Assembly: GCF_000377765.1 (NCBI RefSeq)
Contig: NZ_KB898663.1
Coordinates: 124,001 to 188,000 of the forward strand
Length of the DNA stretch: 64,000 nucleotides
From: Gracilibacillus lacisalsi DSM 19029
GTDB taxonomy: Bacteria; Bacillota; Bacilli; Bacillales; Amphibacillaceae
Direction of reading: 5' to 3'
Shown: positions 12,816-21,956 of the stretch, in pieces
Numbering within the stretch: the stretch's first letter is position 1
Layout of the letters: each line of letters begins with the position of its first letter
The notes under the pieces: generated by a model
Databases searched by the model: none
Told to the model about the DNA's origin: nothing
The model's input: only the letters and a program-made list of their open reading frames with translations
Position numbers and translations under genes: made by a program

Positions 12816-12845
12816 TATATATGCCTCCTAATAATTTAGGGAAAC

Positions 12846-13001
12846 AAAAAAAGCCCCTCTTGATAAACAAGAGAGACTAAAGCTATTATCTCCCTCTTAT
12901 TTGCCAAACTAAAGTTTGCAGGATTTAGCACCTTTTAAGCATCGATAGCTTAAGGTTGCCGGGTTTCATCGGGCCAGTCCCTCCACCTCTCTTCATAAGA
13001 G
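12846..13001 (-). ncRNA. S-box (SAM-I) riboswitch with terminator, inside the sulfur module
   Basis: On the minus strand the aptamer runs from CTCTTATGAAGAGAGG (13001) through the conserved GAGGGACTGGCCCGATGA, ACCCGGCAACC and AAGGTGCTAAATCC to the closing strand AATAAGAGGG (about 12893). A terminator follows: CTCTCTTG/CAAGAGGG stem and T7 at 12846-12880. It starts 12 nt after the stop of the acyl-CoA synthetase gene, so it acts as an internal valve of the operon ahead of the FMN_dh-like gene. High SAM should stop transcription. Confidence 0.95.
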
Positions 13002-13013
13002 TATCTATATGTT

Positions 13014-14699
13014 TTAGTTTTTCATTTTATTAGCTCTTTCGATTTCTAATGCTTTTAATTGCCTTCTTAAAATCTTTCCACTGATTTTGGTTTTTGGTAA
13101 TTCTTCCATTACTTCTATTTCTCTAGGTGCAGCATGTGCTGAAAGATTCTTTCTCACATATAATCGAATCTCTTCCAATAGTTCTTCTGACTGCTTATAA
13201 CCAGATCTTAATGTAATAAACGCTTTAACCAATTCTCCACGCAATTCATCTGGTTTACCTATTACACCAGCTTCTTCTACTGCAGGATGTTCAATTAATT
13301 TGCTTTCCACTTCAAACGGACCGATGCGCTCACCAGCAGAGTTGATCATGTCATCGTTACGACCTTGGAAGAAGACATATCCTTCTTCATCCTGTAAAGC
13401 GAGGTCTCCAGAGATATACCAGCCCTCATATTGAAAATAAGGTTTAAACTTGTCTTTGTTTCCCCAAATCTCTTTCATCAGTCCTGGCCAAGGGGTACGA
13501 ACTGCTAGTTGACCAACTTCACCTCGTGGCAACTCATTACCTTCTTCATCTAAAATACCTACCTGCACGCCAGGAAAAGGTCTTCCCATTGAACCTGGTT
13601 TGATTTTTTCAGCTGGAAGGTTGACAATTAAATGTCCACCAGTCTCTGTCATCCACCAAGTATCGTGAATGCGGACATTTAAGCTCTTCCATGCCCATTG
13701 GATTACTTCAGGGTTTAGAGGTTCACCAACACTTAATACATGTCGTACAGAAGATAAATCAAACTGTTTATAGAGGTCCCCTTTCGACAGAAGCATACGG
13801 AAAGCTGTCGGTGCACTATACCAAATCGTTACTCCTAACTCTTCAATTAAAGAATACCAATTCTCAGCACTGAAGCGTCCACCTTGGATCACAACGGTTG
13901 CTCTATTCAATAGTGGAGCAAACAAGCCGTATACACTGCCTGTTACCCAGCCCGGGTGTGACGTACACCAATAAACATCATCATCTTTAATATCTAGCAC
14001 CCATTTTCCTGTCACGATATGATGTTGTGCTGCACGATGGGCATGTAAGACGCCTTTTGGTTTACCAGTAGAACCACTCGTATAATGAATGATTAAACCA
14101 TCCTCCCAGTCAACCCATTCCACATATTCGTCACCTTCCACCGGTTGTATGGTTTCTTTCTCAATATCCTCTACAAAAAGAATCGTCTCTAGTGAAGGAA
14201 TATCGTCTTTCGGTACACGTTTAACTAACTCCTGATCAGTAATTAGTAAAGTACCAGCACAATCATTGATACGGTCTCTAACCGCTTCTTCCATAAATGC
14301 TTCAAACAAAGGACCAGCGATAGCCCCTACTTTAATAGCTGCTAAGATCGCGATATAGCATTCAGGTGTTTTAGGGAGAAATACGAAAACACGATCCCCT
14401 TTCGTCACCCCGTGTTCTTTTAAAATCCGAGCATAATGGTCAGTTTGATCCTTCACCTCTTTAAACGTATACGAGCACTTTTCGTCTTCATTCATATAAT
14501 GGAGAGCAATTTTATCACCATACCCCTCCGCTACATGACGATCAATTGTTTCATATGCTGCATTAATTTTTCCTGTCTTCGCAGCAGATAATAGTTCCTT
14601 TGCATCTGACCAATCAAAATTTTCTCTTATTTCATCATAGTTGCTTAGGTTATATTCACCTTTAATAGTTGCAATATGTGTTGTTGCCTGCTGTGTCAT
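13014..14699 (-). CDS. AMP-forming acyl-CoA synthetase, AcsA-like
   Basis: 561 residues of the ANL superfamily, clearly related to Bacillus AcsA (acetyl-CoA synthetase). Adenylation motifs are visible: HYTSGSTGKPKGV (P-loop), DTWWMTETGG, YISGDLA and the hinge region GRNDDMINSAGERIGPFEVES. The C-terminal catalytic-lysine motif PKTKISGKILRR carries one extra residue compared with the usual PKTRSGK. It should activate a carboxylic acid with ATP and CoA. Its position in an S-box-controlled operon with a sulfonate-type importer suggests a sulfur-containing acid rather than acetate as substrate; that is inference. It ends 12 nt before an internal riboswitch. Confidence 0.85.
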   Translation of the reverse strand: MTQQATTHIATIKGEYNLSNYDEIRENFDWSDAKELLSAAKTGKINAAYETIDRHVAEGYGDKIALHYMNEDEKCSYTFKEVKDQTDHYARILKEHGVTKGDRVFVFLPKTPECYIAILAAIKVGAIAGPLFEAFMEEAVRDRINDCAGTLLITDQELVKRVPKDDIPSLETILFVEDIEKETIQPVEGDEYVEWVDWEDGLIIHYTSGSTGKPKGVLHAHRAAQHHIVTGKWVLDIKDDDVYWCTSHPGWVTGSVYGLFAPLLNRATVVIQGGRFSAENWYSLIEELGVTIWYSAPTAFRMLLSKGDLYKQFDLSSVRHVLSVGEPLNPEVIQWAWKSLNVRIHDTWWMTETGGHLIVNLPAEKIKPGSMGRPFPGVQVGILDEEGNELPRGEVGQLAVRTPWPGLMKEIWGNKDKFKPYFQYEGWYISGDLALQDEEGYVFFQGRNDDMINSAGERIGPFEVESKLIEHPAVEEAGVIGKPDELRGELVKAFITLRSGYKQSEELLEEIRLYVRKNLSAHAAPREIEVMEELPKTKISGKILRRQLKALEIERANKMKN

Positions 14700-14723
14700 T
14701 TGATGTTCCCCCTTGAAGACCGG

Positions 14724-15452
14724 TTACTGTTTGTTCAAGTCTAAAGATTCTAATATTTCTGATTTTAAATGTGCTAACTCTTCACTTCCACGATCCCTCG
14801 GTCGCTCTTGTTCTATCGTAATTTCTTTCTCTACCTCTCCTGGTTGCCCTCTTAAAATAACAACACGGTCACATAGATAAGTTGCTTCATCTATATCGTG
14901 TGTTACTAATACGATAGTAGATTGATATTTTTTCCAAACATCTAATAATAAATCTTGTAATTGCATTTTTGTGAAAGCATCTAAAGCACTAAACGGTTCA
15001 TCCAAAAGGAGAATTTCTGGTGATGTCACCAGTGCTCTCGCAATGGCTACACGTTGTGCCATACCTCCTGATAACTCACGAGGATAGAGCTTTTCTTTTC
15101 CCCTTAAACCTACACTTTCTAAATACTCAATAGCTCTATTTTCCTTGTCTTTACGGCTACCTGTCAATCCGAATGTTACATTATCTAACACACTTAACCA
15201 TGGAAGCAGTCTCGGCTCTTGGAAAATAAAGCCTGTTGTATCATGAATTTCTTTTGATACGGTTCCGTTAATTTCAATTTCACCATCATATTCAGGATCC
15301 AGCCCTGAAATTGCTCTTAATAAGGTACTTTTCCCACATCCACTAGTTCCAAGCAAACCGATAATTTCTCCCGGTTTCACTTCTAAGTTAACATTTTGTA
15401 CGGCAGTAGTACCATTAAACGTACGGCTTACATCTCTTAATGCTAGACTCAT
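14724..15452 (-). CDS. Sulfonate/nitrate-type ABC transporter ATP-binding protein
   Basis: 242 residues, SsuB/TauB family. Walker A GTSGCGKST at 35-43, Q-loop FIFQEPRLLPW, signature ELSGGMAQRVAIARAL, Walker B LLLDEPFSALD and switch His in VTHDIDEA are complete. It powers the import system with the permease and lipoprotein encoded directly upstream (15-nt gap to the permease gene). The substrate class (sulfonates, taurine, or related organosulfur compounds) comes from family resemblance and the sulfur-regulated context; the exact ligand is unknown. Confidence 0.88.
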   Translation of the reverse strand: MSLALRDVSRTFNGTTAVQNVNLEVKPGEIIGLLGTSGCGKSTLLRAISGLDPEYDGEIEINGTVSKEIHDTTGFIFQEPRLLPWLSVLDNVTFGLTGSRKDKENRAIEYLESVGLRGKEKLYPRELSGGMAQRVAIARALVTSPEILLLDEPFSALDAFTKMQLQDLLLDVWKKYQSTIVLVTHDIDEATYLCDRVVILRGQPGEVEKEITIEQERPRDRGSEELAHLKSEILESLDLNKQ

Positions 15453-15467
15453 ATTAAATACTCCTTC

Positions 15468-16322
15468 CTATTTCTCCAAACGATCCTGCCAGTGCAAGGA
15501 ACGGTCTTCTACTAGCTTTAAAATCCAGTCGGTGATTTTACCGATAATCGCAAATAGAATAATACTTGCCAAAATCGTTTCAGGACTTGACATATTCTGA
15601 CCAAAGACAAGTAAAAATCCTAATCCTTGACTTGCCCCCATTAGTTCTGCTGCCACTACAAACATCCAACCAAGCCCTAAACCACTACGCATCCCCACTA
15701 AAAAGGACGGTAACGAAGCCGGCAAAATAATTCGCTTCACCAATTGTAAAGTATTTAATCCGTACATTTTTCCTACTTCAATTAATTTACGGTCTACGCC
15801 TAATATGCCGCTAACAATATTTAAATAGACAGGGAAAAATACCCCAACTGCAATCATGGTAACTTTTGATGTTTCACCAATACCCAGCCATAAAATAAAC
15901 AATGGTACCCATGCTAGCGATGGGATCGAGCGAAACGCCTGAATCATCGGATCAAAAAGCTGTTCTGCCTTTTTATAAAAACCGACAAATGACCCGAGAA
16001 CAATCGCAGCAACTGTTCCGATAACAAACCCAACAAGTACGCGATAGGTCGTAATCCAAACATGTCCCCAAAGCGATCCATCCTGTGCCATACTTATAAT
16101 TTTTTCCACTATGGTACTCGGTGCTGGAAGTTGATTAGAAGGGACAACACCAGCACGACATAAAATCTCCCATATGATAATTAAAAGGACAGGAATGATG
16201 CTACCCATAAACACGGTTTTTACCAGTGAATCTTTTTTCTTCTTAATGGATGCTTTTTTCCCTCTCGCTTCTGGTGCTGGTTTAACATAGCCAGCCGTTA
16301 CGTTATTTTGTTGCTCAGCCAT
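15468..16322 (-). CDS. Sulfonate/nitrate-type ABC transporter permease
   Basis: 284 residues, SsuC/TauC family (BPD_transp_1). A cytoplasmic lysine-rich N-terminus (about residues 1-35, KKASIKKKKD) precedes about six membrane helices. LIIIWEILCRAGVVP, LPAPSTIVEKI and the ATPase-coupling loop around EVGKMYGLNTLQLVKRIILP are typical. The C-terminal KITDWILKLVEDRSLHWQD is characteristic of the sulfonate branch (SsuC ends with a similar W-R segment). Encoded between the lipoprotein and ATPase genes, in the S-box-controlled operon. Confidence 0.88.
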   Translation of the reverse strand: MAEQQNNVTAGYVKPAPEARGKKASIKKKKDSLVKTVFMGSIIPVLLIIIWEILCRAGVVPSNQLPAPSTIVEKIISMAQDGSLWGHVWITTYRVLVGFVIGTVAAIVLGSFVGFYKKAEQLFDPMIQAFRSIPSLAWVPLFILWLGIGETSKVTMIAVGVFFPVYLNIVSGILGVDRKLIEVGKMYGLNTLQLVKRIILPASLPSFLVGMRSGLGLGWMFVVAAELMGASQGLGFLLVFGQNMSSPETILASIILFAIIGKITDWILKLVEDRSLHWQDRLEK

Positions 16323-16380
16323 TTTTTGCCCCTCCTAAATTCCTTAAACTTCGCAAACTCTCCCTAATGGAAATCTTACT

Positions 16381-17388
16381 TTATTCGATTACCGCTTCTG
16401 CATATTCTGGATTGATTAGTTCATTCGTTAATGCTTCGACATCATCGCCTTCTTCCAAGTCTCCAGCATTTTTCAACACATTACCAGCTGCTTGGATAGA
16501 TTCAATATGTTCATCTCCAGGTATTGGATTAGACAAATCCGTCCTTTCTACTAACTGAATTTTCGCAACATCTATACTAATATCAGCTTCTTCCGCCAAT
16601 AATTCTGCAGCCTCTTCCGGATTATCTAACACCCATTGACGTGCTCTTTCATACAATTCAATTACTTTTTCAACATATTCTGGATAGTTCTCGGCAAACT
16701 CTTCACGAACATTTAAGAAACCGTACGTATTTAGATTAATATCTCTATAAAAAAGTTCTGCTCCTGATTCTAATTCATGTTTTGCCATATGCGGGTCAAG
16801 TCCTGCCCAAGCATCAACATCTCCGTTAGATAATGCATTTCCACCATCAGCATGTTGTAAAGGTACTACTTCAATATCATCAGTAGATAACCCAACAGAA
16901 TCTAAAGCCCTAACTAGGAAGATATATGGATCTGTACCAAGTGTTGCTGCTACTTTTTTACCTTCCAAATCTTCAATAGACTCAATTCCTGAACCTTCAT
17001 TAGTCACTAGCGCAGTCCATTCTGGTTGAGAATAAATATAAACATTTTCTAATGGTACATCATTAGATTTGGCAATAAGTGCTGCTGCACCTGCTGTTGA
17101 TCCAAAGTCAACACTGTCACTGTTTAAAAATTCGATCGCTTTGTTACTCCCTTGACTTAGTTTCCACGTTACATCAATATCTTCTTCACCGAATGCCTCT
17201 TCTGCCCAGCCAAAATCTTTTAATACAAGACTTGTAGGTGAATAATAAGCATAGTCTAAACGAATTTCAGCTGGTTTTCCTTCGTCCGCTTGGCTGTCTG
17301 ATGAACAGCCAACTGCCAAAATAATAATAATTCCAAATGCTGCAATTGCAAGAAAACTTCTTAAATCAATTAATGGTACTCTTTTCAT
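16381..17388 (-). CDS. Sulfonate/nitrate-type ABC transporter substrate-binding lipoprotein
   Basis: 335 residues. The signal peptide ends in a lipobox-like ILAVGC, predicting a membrane-anchored lipoprotein. The mature part belongs to the SsuA/TauA/ThiY group (NMT1-like): LDYAYYSPTSLVLKDFGW at the start, GSNKAIEFLNSDSVDFGST, then LEGKKVAATLGTDP, and GDVDAWAGLDPH as the ligand-domain signature. It should bind a small organosulfur or similar anion for import. It is the second gene of the module, 26 nt after the metY fusion. Ligand specificity cannot be read from sequence; a nitrate, pyrimidine or other ligand remains possible, but S-box control favours a sulfur source. Confidence 0.85.
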   Translation of the reverse strand: MKRVPLIDLRSFLAIAAFGIIIILAVGCSSDSQADEGKPAEIRLDYAYYSPTSLVLKDFGWAEEAFGEEDIDVTWKLSQGSNKAIEFLNSDSVDFGSTAGAAALIAKSNDVPLENVYIYSQPEWTALVTNEGSGIESIEDLEGKKVAATLGTDPYIFLVRALDSVGLSTDDIEVVPLQHADGGNALSNGDVDAWAGLDPHMAKHELESGAELFYRDINLNTYGFLNVREEFAENYPEYVEKVIELYERARQWVLDNPEEAAELLAEEADISIDVAKIQLVERTDLSNPIPGDEHIESIQAAGNVLKNAGDLEEGDDVEALTNELINPEYAEAVIE

Positions 17389-17414
17389 GATAGATATCCC
17401 CCTATTATTTTTTG

Positions 17415-19214
<1,800 letters not shown>

Positions 19215-19247
19215 TTATTTCCTCCCCAAGTTAAAATTCAGAAAATT

Positions 19248-19409
19248 AAAAAATCCTTCTTCGATAAGAAGAAGGCTTTAACTGACAGAACAGTAGTCTT
19301 CCTCTTATCTTTCAGGATAAATATCCTGCAGGAATTAGCACCTTTTAAGCCGTTGCTTAATGGTTGCTGGGCGTCATCGGGCCAGTCCCTCCGCCTCTCT
19401 GGATAAGAG
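19248..19409 (-). ncRNA. S-box (SAM-I) riboswitch, gene-proximal of a tandem pair
   Basis: Minus-strand aptamer from CTCTTATCCAGAGAGG (19409) with GAGGGACTGGCCCGATGA, CCAGCAACC, AAAGGTGCTAATTCC and closing GATAAGAG (19302-19309). The terminator stem CCTTCTTC/GAAGAAGG followed by T6 is at 19248-19276. It leads directly into the metY fusion gene. Confidence 0.96.
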
Positions 19410-19430
19410 TGATGCTATTTAGTTGATGAT

Positions 19431-19598
19431 AAAAAAGTCTCCCTATACTAAAGATAGAGAGACTTGAATAAATATATTCGCTCTCTTATCTCTCTAAGCA
19501 TATACGCTTAGTGGAATTGGCACCTGTATTAAGGACGATTTACTTAATGGTTGCCGAGGCTTCACAGGGCCAATCCCTCCACCTCTCTCGATAAGAAG
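19431..19598 (-). ncRNA. S-box (SAM-I) riboswitch, promoter-proximal of a tandem pair
   Basis: Minus-strand aptamer beginning CTTCTTATCGAGAGAGG (19598) with GAGGGATTGGCCCTGTGA, GCCTCGGCAACC and CAGGTGCCAATTCC, closed by GATAAGAGAG (19481-19490). Its own terminator (AGTCTC/GAGACT plus ATAG pairing, T6) lies at 19431-19466. It is complete and independent of the second riboswitch downstream. Confidence 0.95.
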
Positions 19599-19645
19599 TA
19601 TAGAATTCCGAGTTGTTTACTTGCTTTTAACTTTCGTTATTTAAT

Positions 19646-19674
19646 ACTTTAGCATGGCGTCAAAATGATGTCAA
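19646..19674 (-). promoter_or_regulatory. Sigma-A promoter of the S-box sulfur module
   Basis: TTGACA (19669-19674) and TAAAGT (19646-19651) are 17 bp apart, with an extended -10 TG. Transcription would begin about 40 nt before the first riboswitch. Confidence 0.75.
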
Positions 19675-19722
19675 TATGTTTTCTGAAAATTATTTCAAAA
19701 TAAAACACGACAGTGACTGTTG

Positions 19723-19782
19723 TTTACTACCAACTTTTTGATTATTACTGGCTAGTATGGGGTATTTACTGGCAACTTCTCC
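19723..19782. repeat. 21-bp-period tandem repeat (three units)
   Basis: Units start at 19723 (tttactaccaacttttt), 19744 (attactggctagtatg) and 19765 (tttactggcaacttctcc), each 21 bp after the last. Similar two-unit arrays occur at 38756-38794 and 45206-45242. Confidence 0.6.
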
Positions 19783-19796
19783 TTCTACTAAGAAAA

Positions 19797-19822
19797 AACA
19801 GGAAAGCCCACCCATTCCTGTC
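19797..19822 (-). terminator. Orphan terminator-like hairpin
   Basis: On the minus strand GGACAGGAA...TTCCTGT is followed by T6. No gene ends here; the nearest upstream minus-strand gene, clpP, already has a terminator 490 bp earlier. It may end a small transcript or insulate the sulfur module. Confidence 0.5.
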
Positions 19823-19824
19823 CA

Positions 19825-20263
19825 AAGTAGTTATTTTGACATGAATAATAGGCGTAACAACCGCTGAGGCTTGCCCACTTCGCTTTCCGTGGGGCCTGTC
19901 TTCAGCTAACTTTTGTAAAGAAGATCGCTTTACAAAAGTGGATCTTCAGATCACGCTGATCCCACAGGAGTCGAAGTGGGCGCCTACGCTAAATAACGTT
20001 CTACATTTTTTTAACGTACGGACATTACGTCTTTTATTTTACATGGTATAAAACCTCAAAAGTTAGCTGTCACATACGTTGTAGAGATGCTTTATAGCGA
20101 AGGCCGCCCGCTTCAACTCCTGTGGAAACTGTTTTACCTGAAGATCCACTTTTTCAAGCGGTTTTTGCTTGGAAAAGTTAGCTGAAGGTAAAACCCCACG
20201 GAAAGGGAAGCGGGCAGCCGGAGCGATGCTTTCCGTGTACATATCATTTCAAAATGACCACCT
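19825..20263. repeat. Approx. 439-bp inverted-repeat element, copy 2 (most complete)
   Basis: Terminal repeats AAGTAGTTATTTTGACATGA (left) and AGGTGGTCATTTTGAAATGA (right, read inward) match at 16 of 20 positions. Two large hairpin modules face each other: 19868-19996 (gcccacttcgctttccgtgg ... cccacaggagtcgaagtggg) and its inverted counterpart 20100-20232. Each contains an inner stem, for example cttttgtaaag/ctttacaaaag. It occupies most of the gene-free region between the sulfur module and clpP. No ORF is supported. Confidence 0.8.
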
Positions 20264-20312
20264 ATGATACAAAAACACTATCATGCCGCGTATTATATAC
20301 TTTTCTTATAAA

Positions 20313-20344
20313 AAAAGCGACGGTGAGTTACTACCGTCGCTTTT
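20313..20344 (-). terminator. Rho-independent terminator of clpP
   Basis: aaaagcgacggt pairs with accgtcgctttt, and a T-run follows on the minus strand, 7 nt past the clpP stop. Confidence 0.92.
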
Positions 20345-20350
20345 GGTTCT

Positions 20351-20947
20351 TTAGTTTAAGTCAGATGGTTTCTTTTCCATTACTTTATCGATTAAACCAT
20401 AGTCTTTAGCTTTTTCAGCTGACATAAAGTTGTCACGATCTGTGTCTTTTTCCACTACTTCTATAGGTTGACCAGTACGGTCTGCTAGAATTTGGTTTAG
20501 CTTTTTACGCATTTCGATAATACGGTTAGCGTGGATCTGAATGTCAGACGCTTGACCTTGTGTACCACCTAGTGGTTGGTGAATCATTACTTCACTATTT
20601 GGTAATGCATATCGTTTACCAGGCTCACCAGCAGCTAAAAGGAATGCACCCATTGACGCTGCCATACCAATACAGATTGTTGATACGCTAGGTTTAATAA
20701 ATTGCATGGTATCGTAAATCGCCATACCGGCTGTAATCGAACCACCAGGTGAGTTGATATATAGTGAAATATCTTTATCTGGATCTTCTGCTGCTAAAAA
20801 TAGCATTTGTGCTACGATACTGTTTGCCACATTATCATCAATGCCGCTGCCTAACATAATAATTCTGTCTTTTAAAAGGCGTGAATAAATGTCATATGCA
20901 CGTTCGCCTCGGTTTGTTTGTTCAATAACTGTAGGGATTAAGTTCAT
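20351..20947 (-). CDS. clpP: ATP-dependent Clp protease proteolytic subunit
   Basis: 198 residues. Serine peptidase subunit that forms the tetradecameric barrel with ClpC/ClpX ATPases in the cytoplasm. Catalytic Ser is in [11 protein letters not shown], His in MIHQPLGG, and Asp in the later ..[11 protein letters not shown] segment; [17 protein letters not shown] is the oxyanion/substrate strand. It is a single-gene unit with its own terminator. A perfect CtsR operator overlaps its promoter, so it belongs to the class III heat-shock regulon as in B. subtilis. Confidence 0.98.
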   Translation of the reverse strand: MNLIPTVIEQTNRGERAYDIYSRLLKDRIIMLGSGIDDNVANSIVAQMLFLAAEDPDKDISLYINSPGGSITAGMAIYDTMQFIKPSVSTICIGMAASMGAFLLAAGEPGKRYALPNSEVMIHQPLGGTQGQASDIQIHANRIIEMRKKLNQILADRTGQPIEVVEKDTDRDNFMSAEKAKDYGLIDKVMEKKPSDLN

Positions 20948-21003
20948 GAAAAATTCCTCCTTTTAACACTTGCTTTTTTCATTCATGAAATCTAACTATT
21001 TTT

Positions 21004-21032
21004 ATCTTAACGGAATGGTCAAAAAAGGTCAA
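21004..21032 (-). promoter_or_regulatory. Sigma-A promoter of clpP
   Basis: TTGACC (21027-21032) and TAAGAT (21004-21009) are separated by exactly 17 bp; the -35 lies inside the CtsR operator. Confidence 0.8.
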
Positions 21033-21033
21033 A
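21017..21033. promoter_or_regulatory. CtsR operator
   Basis: ggtcaaa-aaa-ggtcaaa, an exact match to the tandem heptamer consensus RGTCAAA-NAN-RGTCAAA. It overlaps the clpP -35 region, explaining repression in the absence of heat stress. Confidence 0.95.
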
Positions 21034-21204
21034 CGATTTGATTTTCTAACTTCATCCTACCCTTAACTGTAACGATTTAAACCTCCAGAATCAAATAATC
21101 AAAGTTTGATATATGTATTGAAATTATACGAGCGATTCGCTATAATTATTCTTGTCGCATTTTATCATGGGACGAATCTTATACTGATAGTATTCTCACT
21201 TGAT

Positions 21205-21277
21205 GCGCCCGTAGCTCAGGGGATAGAGCAATGGTTTCCGGTACCATGTGTCGGGGGTTCGAATCCCTCCGGGCGCG
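21205..21277 (+). tRNA. tRNA-Arg (anticodon CCG)
   Basis: A full cloverleaf: acceptor GCGCCCG/CGGGCGC, D-arm GCTC...GAGC, anticodon stem ATGGT/ACCAT around the loop TTCCGGT with anticodon CCG, and T-arm CGGGGGTTCGAATCCCTCC. CCA is not encoded. It reads CGG codons. A tRNA-Arg near clpP also occurs in B. subtilis. Confidence 0.95.
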
Positions 21278-21297
21278 CTTATATAACAGGCAAACGC

Positions 21298-21328
21298 CAA
21301 AGCACTTCTCCAAGAGAAGTGCTTTTTT
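21298..21328 (+). terminator. Terminator of the tRNA-Arg gene
   Basis: aaagcacttctc / gagaagtgcttttt hairpin with T6, 20 nt beyond the tRNA. Confidence 0.9.
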
Positions 21329-21352
21329 ATGTAGATTGGTTTTCTAGCCCTG

Positions 21353-21496
21353 TTATTTAAACAACTTTCTTAGCGCTTTACCTGTTGCTTTCCCTGCTAC
21401 TCGACGGCCAATCCTTTTTCCTGCTCTGCCTTTACGAACTGCATCAACATCATTCCATATCCGTAAAATTTTATAAATACTCGATTTAAGGCTCAT
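21353..21496 (-). CDS. Small basic glycine-rich hypothetical protein (47 aa)
   Basis: The frame from ATG 21496 encodes MSLKSSIYKILRIWNDVDA, then a stretch of alternating Arg/Lys/Gly/Ala (RKGRAGKRIGRR, AGKATGKALRK), ending in FK. A good ribosome-binding site (AGGGGTGA) lies just upstream. The composition, very basic with regularly spaced Gly, suggests an RNA- or DNA-associated or ribosome-related peptide, but no function is known to me. Start, spacing and frame integrity make it likely to be real. It sits alone between the tRNA-Arg terminator and crh, on the minus strand. Confidence 0.65.
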   Translation of the reverse strand: MSLKSSIYKILRIWNDVDAVRKGRAGKRIGRRVAGKATGKALRKLFK

Positions 21497-21566
21497 TCTG
21501 TCACCCCTTACTATGGTTCTGCTATTATTCCCATCATATGGTGCTATCTATATTTTTTCAACAAAA

Positions 21567-21588
21567 AACACTGCAAAAAAGCAGTGTT
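21567..21588 (-). terminator. Terminator of the rapZ-yvcK-whiA-crh operon
   Basis: aacactgc/gcagtgtt with a six-base loop and TTTTTT after the stem on the minus strand, 10 nt past the crh stop. Confidence 0.9.
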
Positions 21589-21598
21589 ATACAGATCT

Positions 21599-21856
21599 TT
21601 ATTTTTTTCCTTCAACAAAAGCCACTAATTCGTCTAAAGCTTCCTGGTCATCACTACCATCTGTAATAATTTTTATTGTATTCCCTTTTGACAACGCCAG
21701 GCTCATTAACCCCATAATACTTTTGGCGTTAATCCGTTTGGTGCCTTTTTCAATAAAGATTTCTGAAGTGAAACTGTTGGCCTTTTGTACAAATTGAGCC
21801 GCTGGTCTTGCTTGCAACCCTGGATCTATTGCAATAACAACTTCTTTCTCTAACAT
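21599..21856 (-). CDS. crh: Catabolite repression HPr-like protein Crh
   Basis: 85 residues of the HPr fold. The usual active-site histidine is replaced by Gln15 (GLQARPAAQF), so it cannot act in sugar phosphotransfer. The regulatory Ser46 is kept in AKSIMGLMSLA, the site HprK phosphorylates. P-Ser-Crh serves as corepressor of CcpA. HprK is encoded 9 kb away in this window, so kinase and target are both present. It is the last gene of the rapZ-yvcK-whiA operon, as in B. subtilis. Confidence 0.95.
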   Translation of the reverse strand: MLEKEVVIAIDPGLQARPAAQFVQKANSFTSEIFIEKGTKRINAKSIMGLMSLALSKGNTIKIITDGSDDQEALDELVAFVEGKK

Positions 21857-21956
21857 GGTAACCCCTCCTATTTAGCAAGCGCTATCATTTTATTTTACTA
21901 AAGAACAGCTTATCTTATTCTTATAATATTGTAGAGGAGGGAAAATCCTCCTCTTG

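Noticed and set aside
21106-21360. An 84-residue plus-strand frame covering the tRNA-Arg gene.
   Set aside because: The tRNA cloverleaf and its terminator fully explain this sequence; the frame would translate the tRNA.
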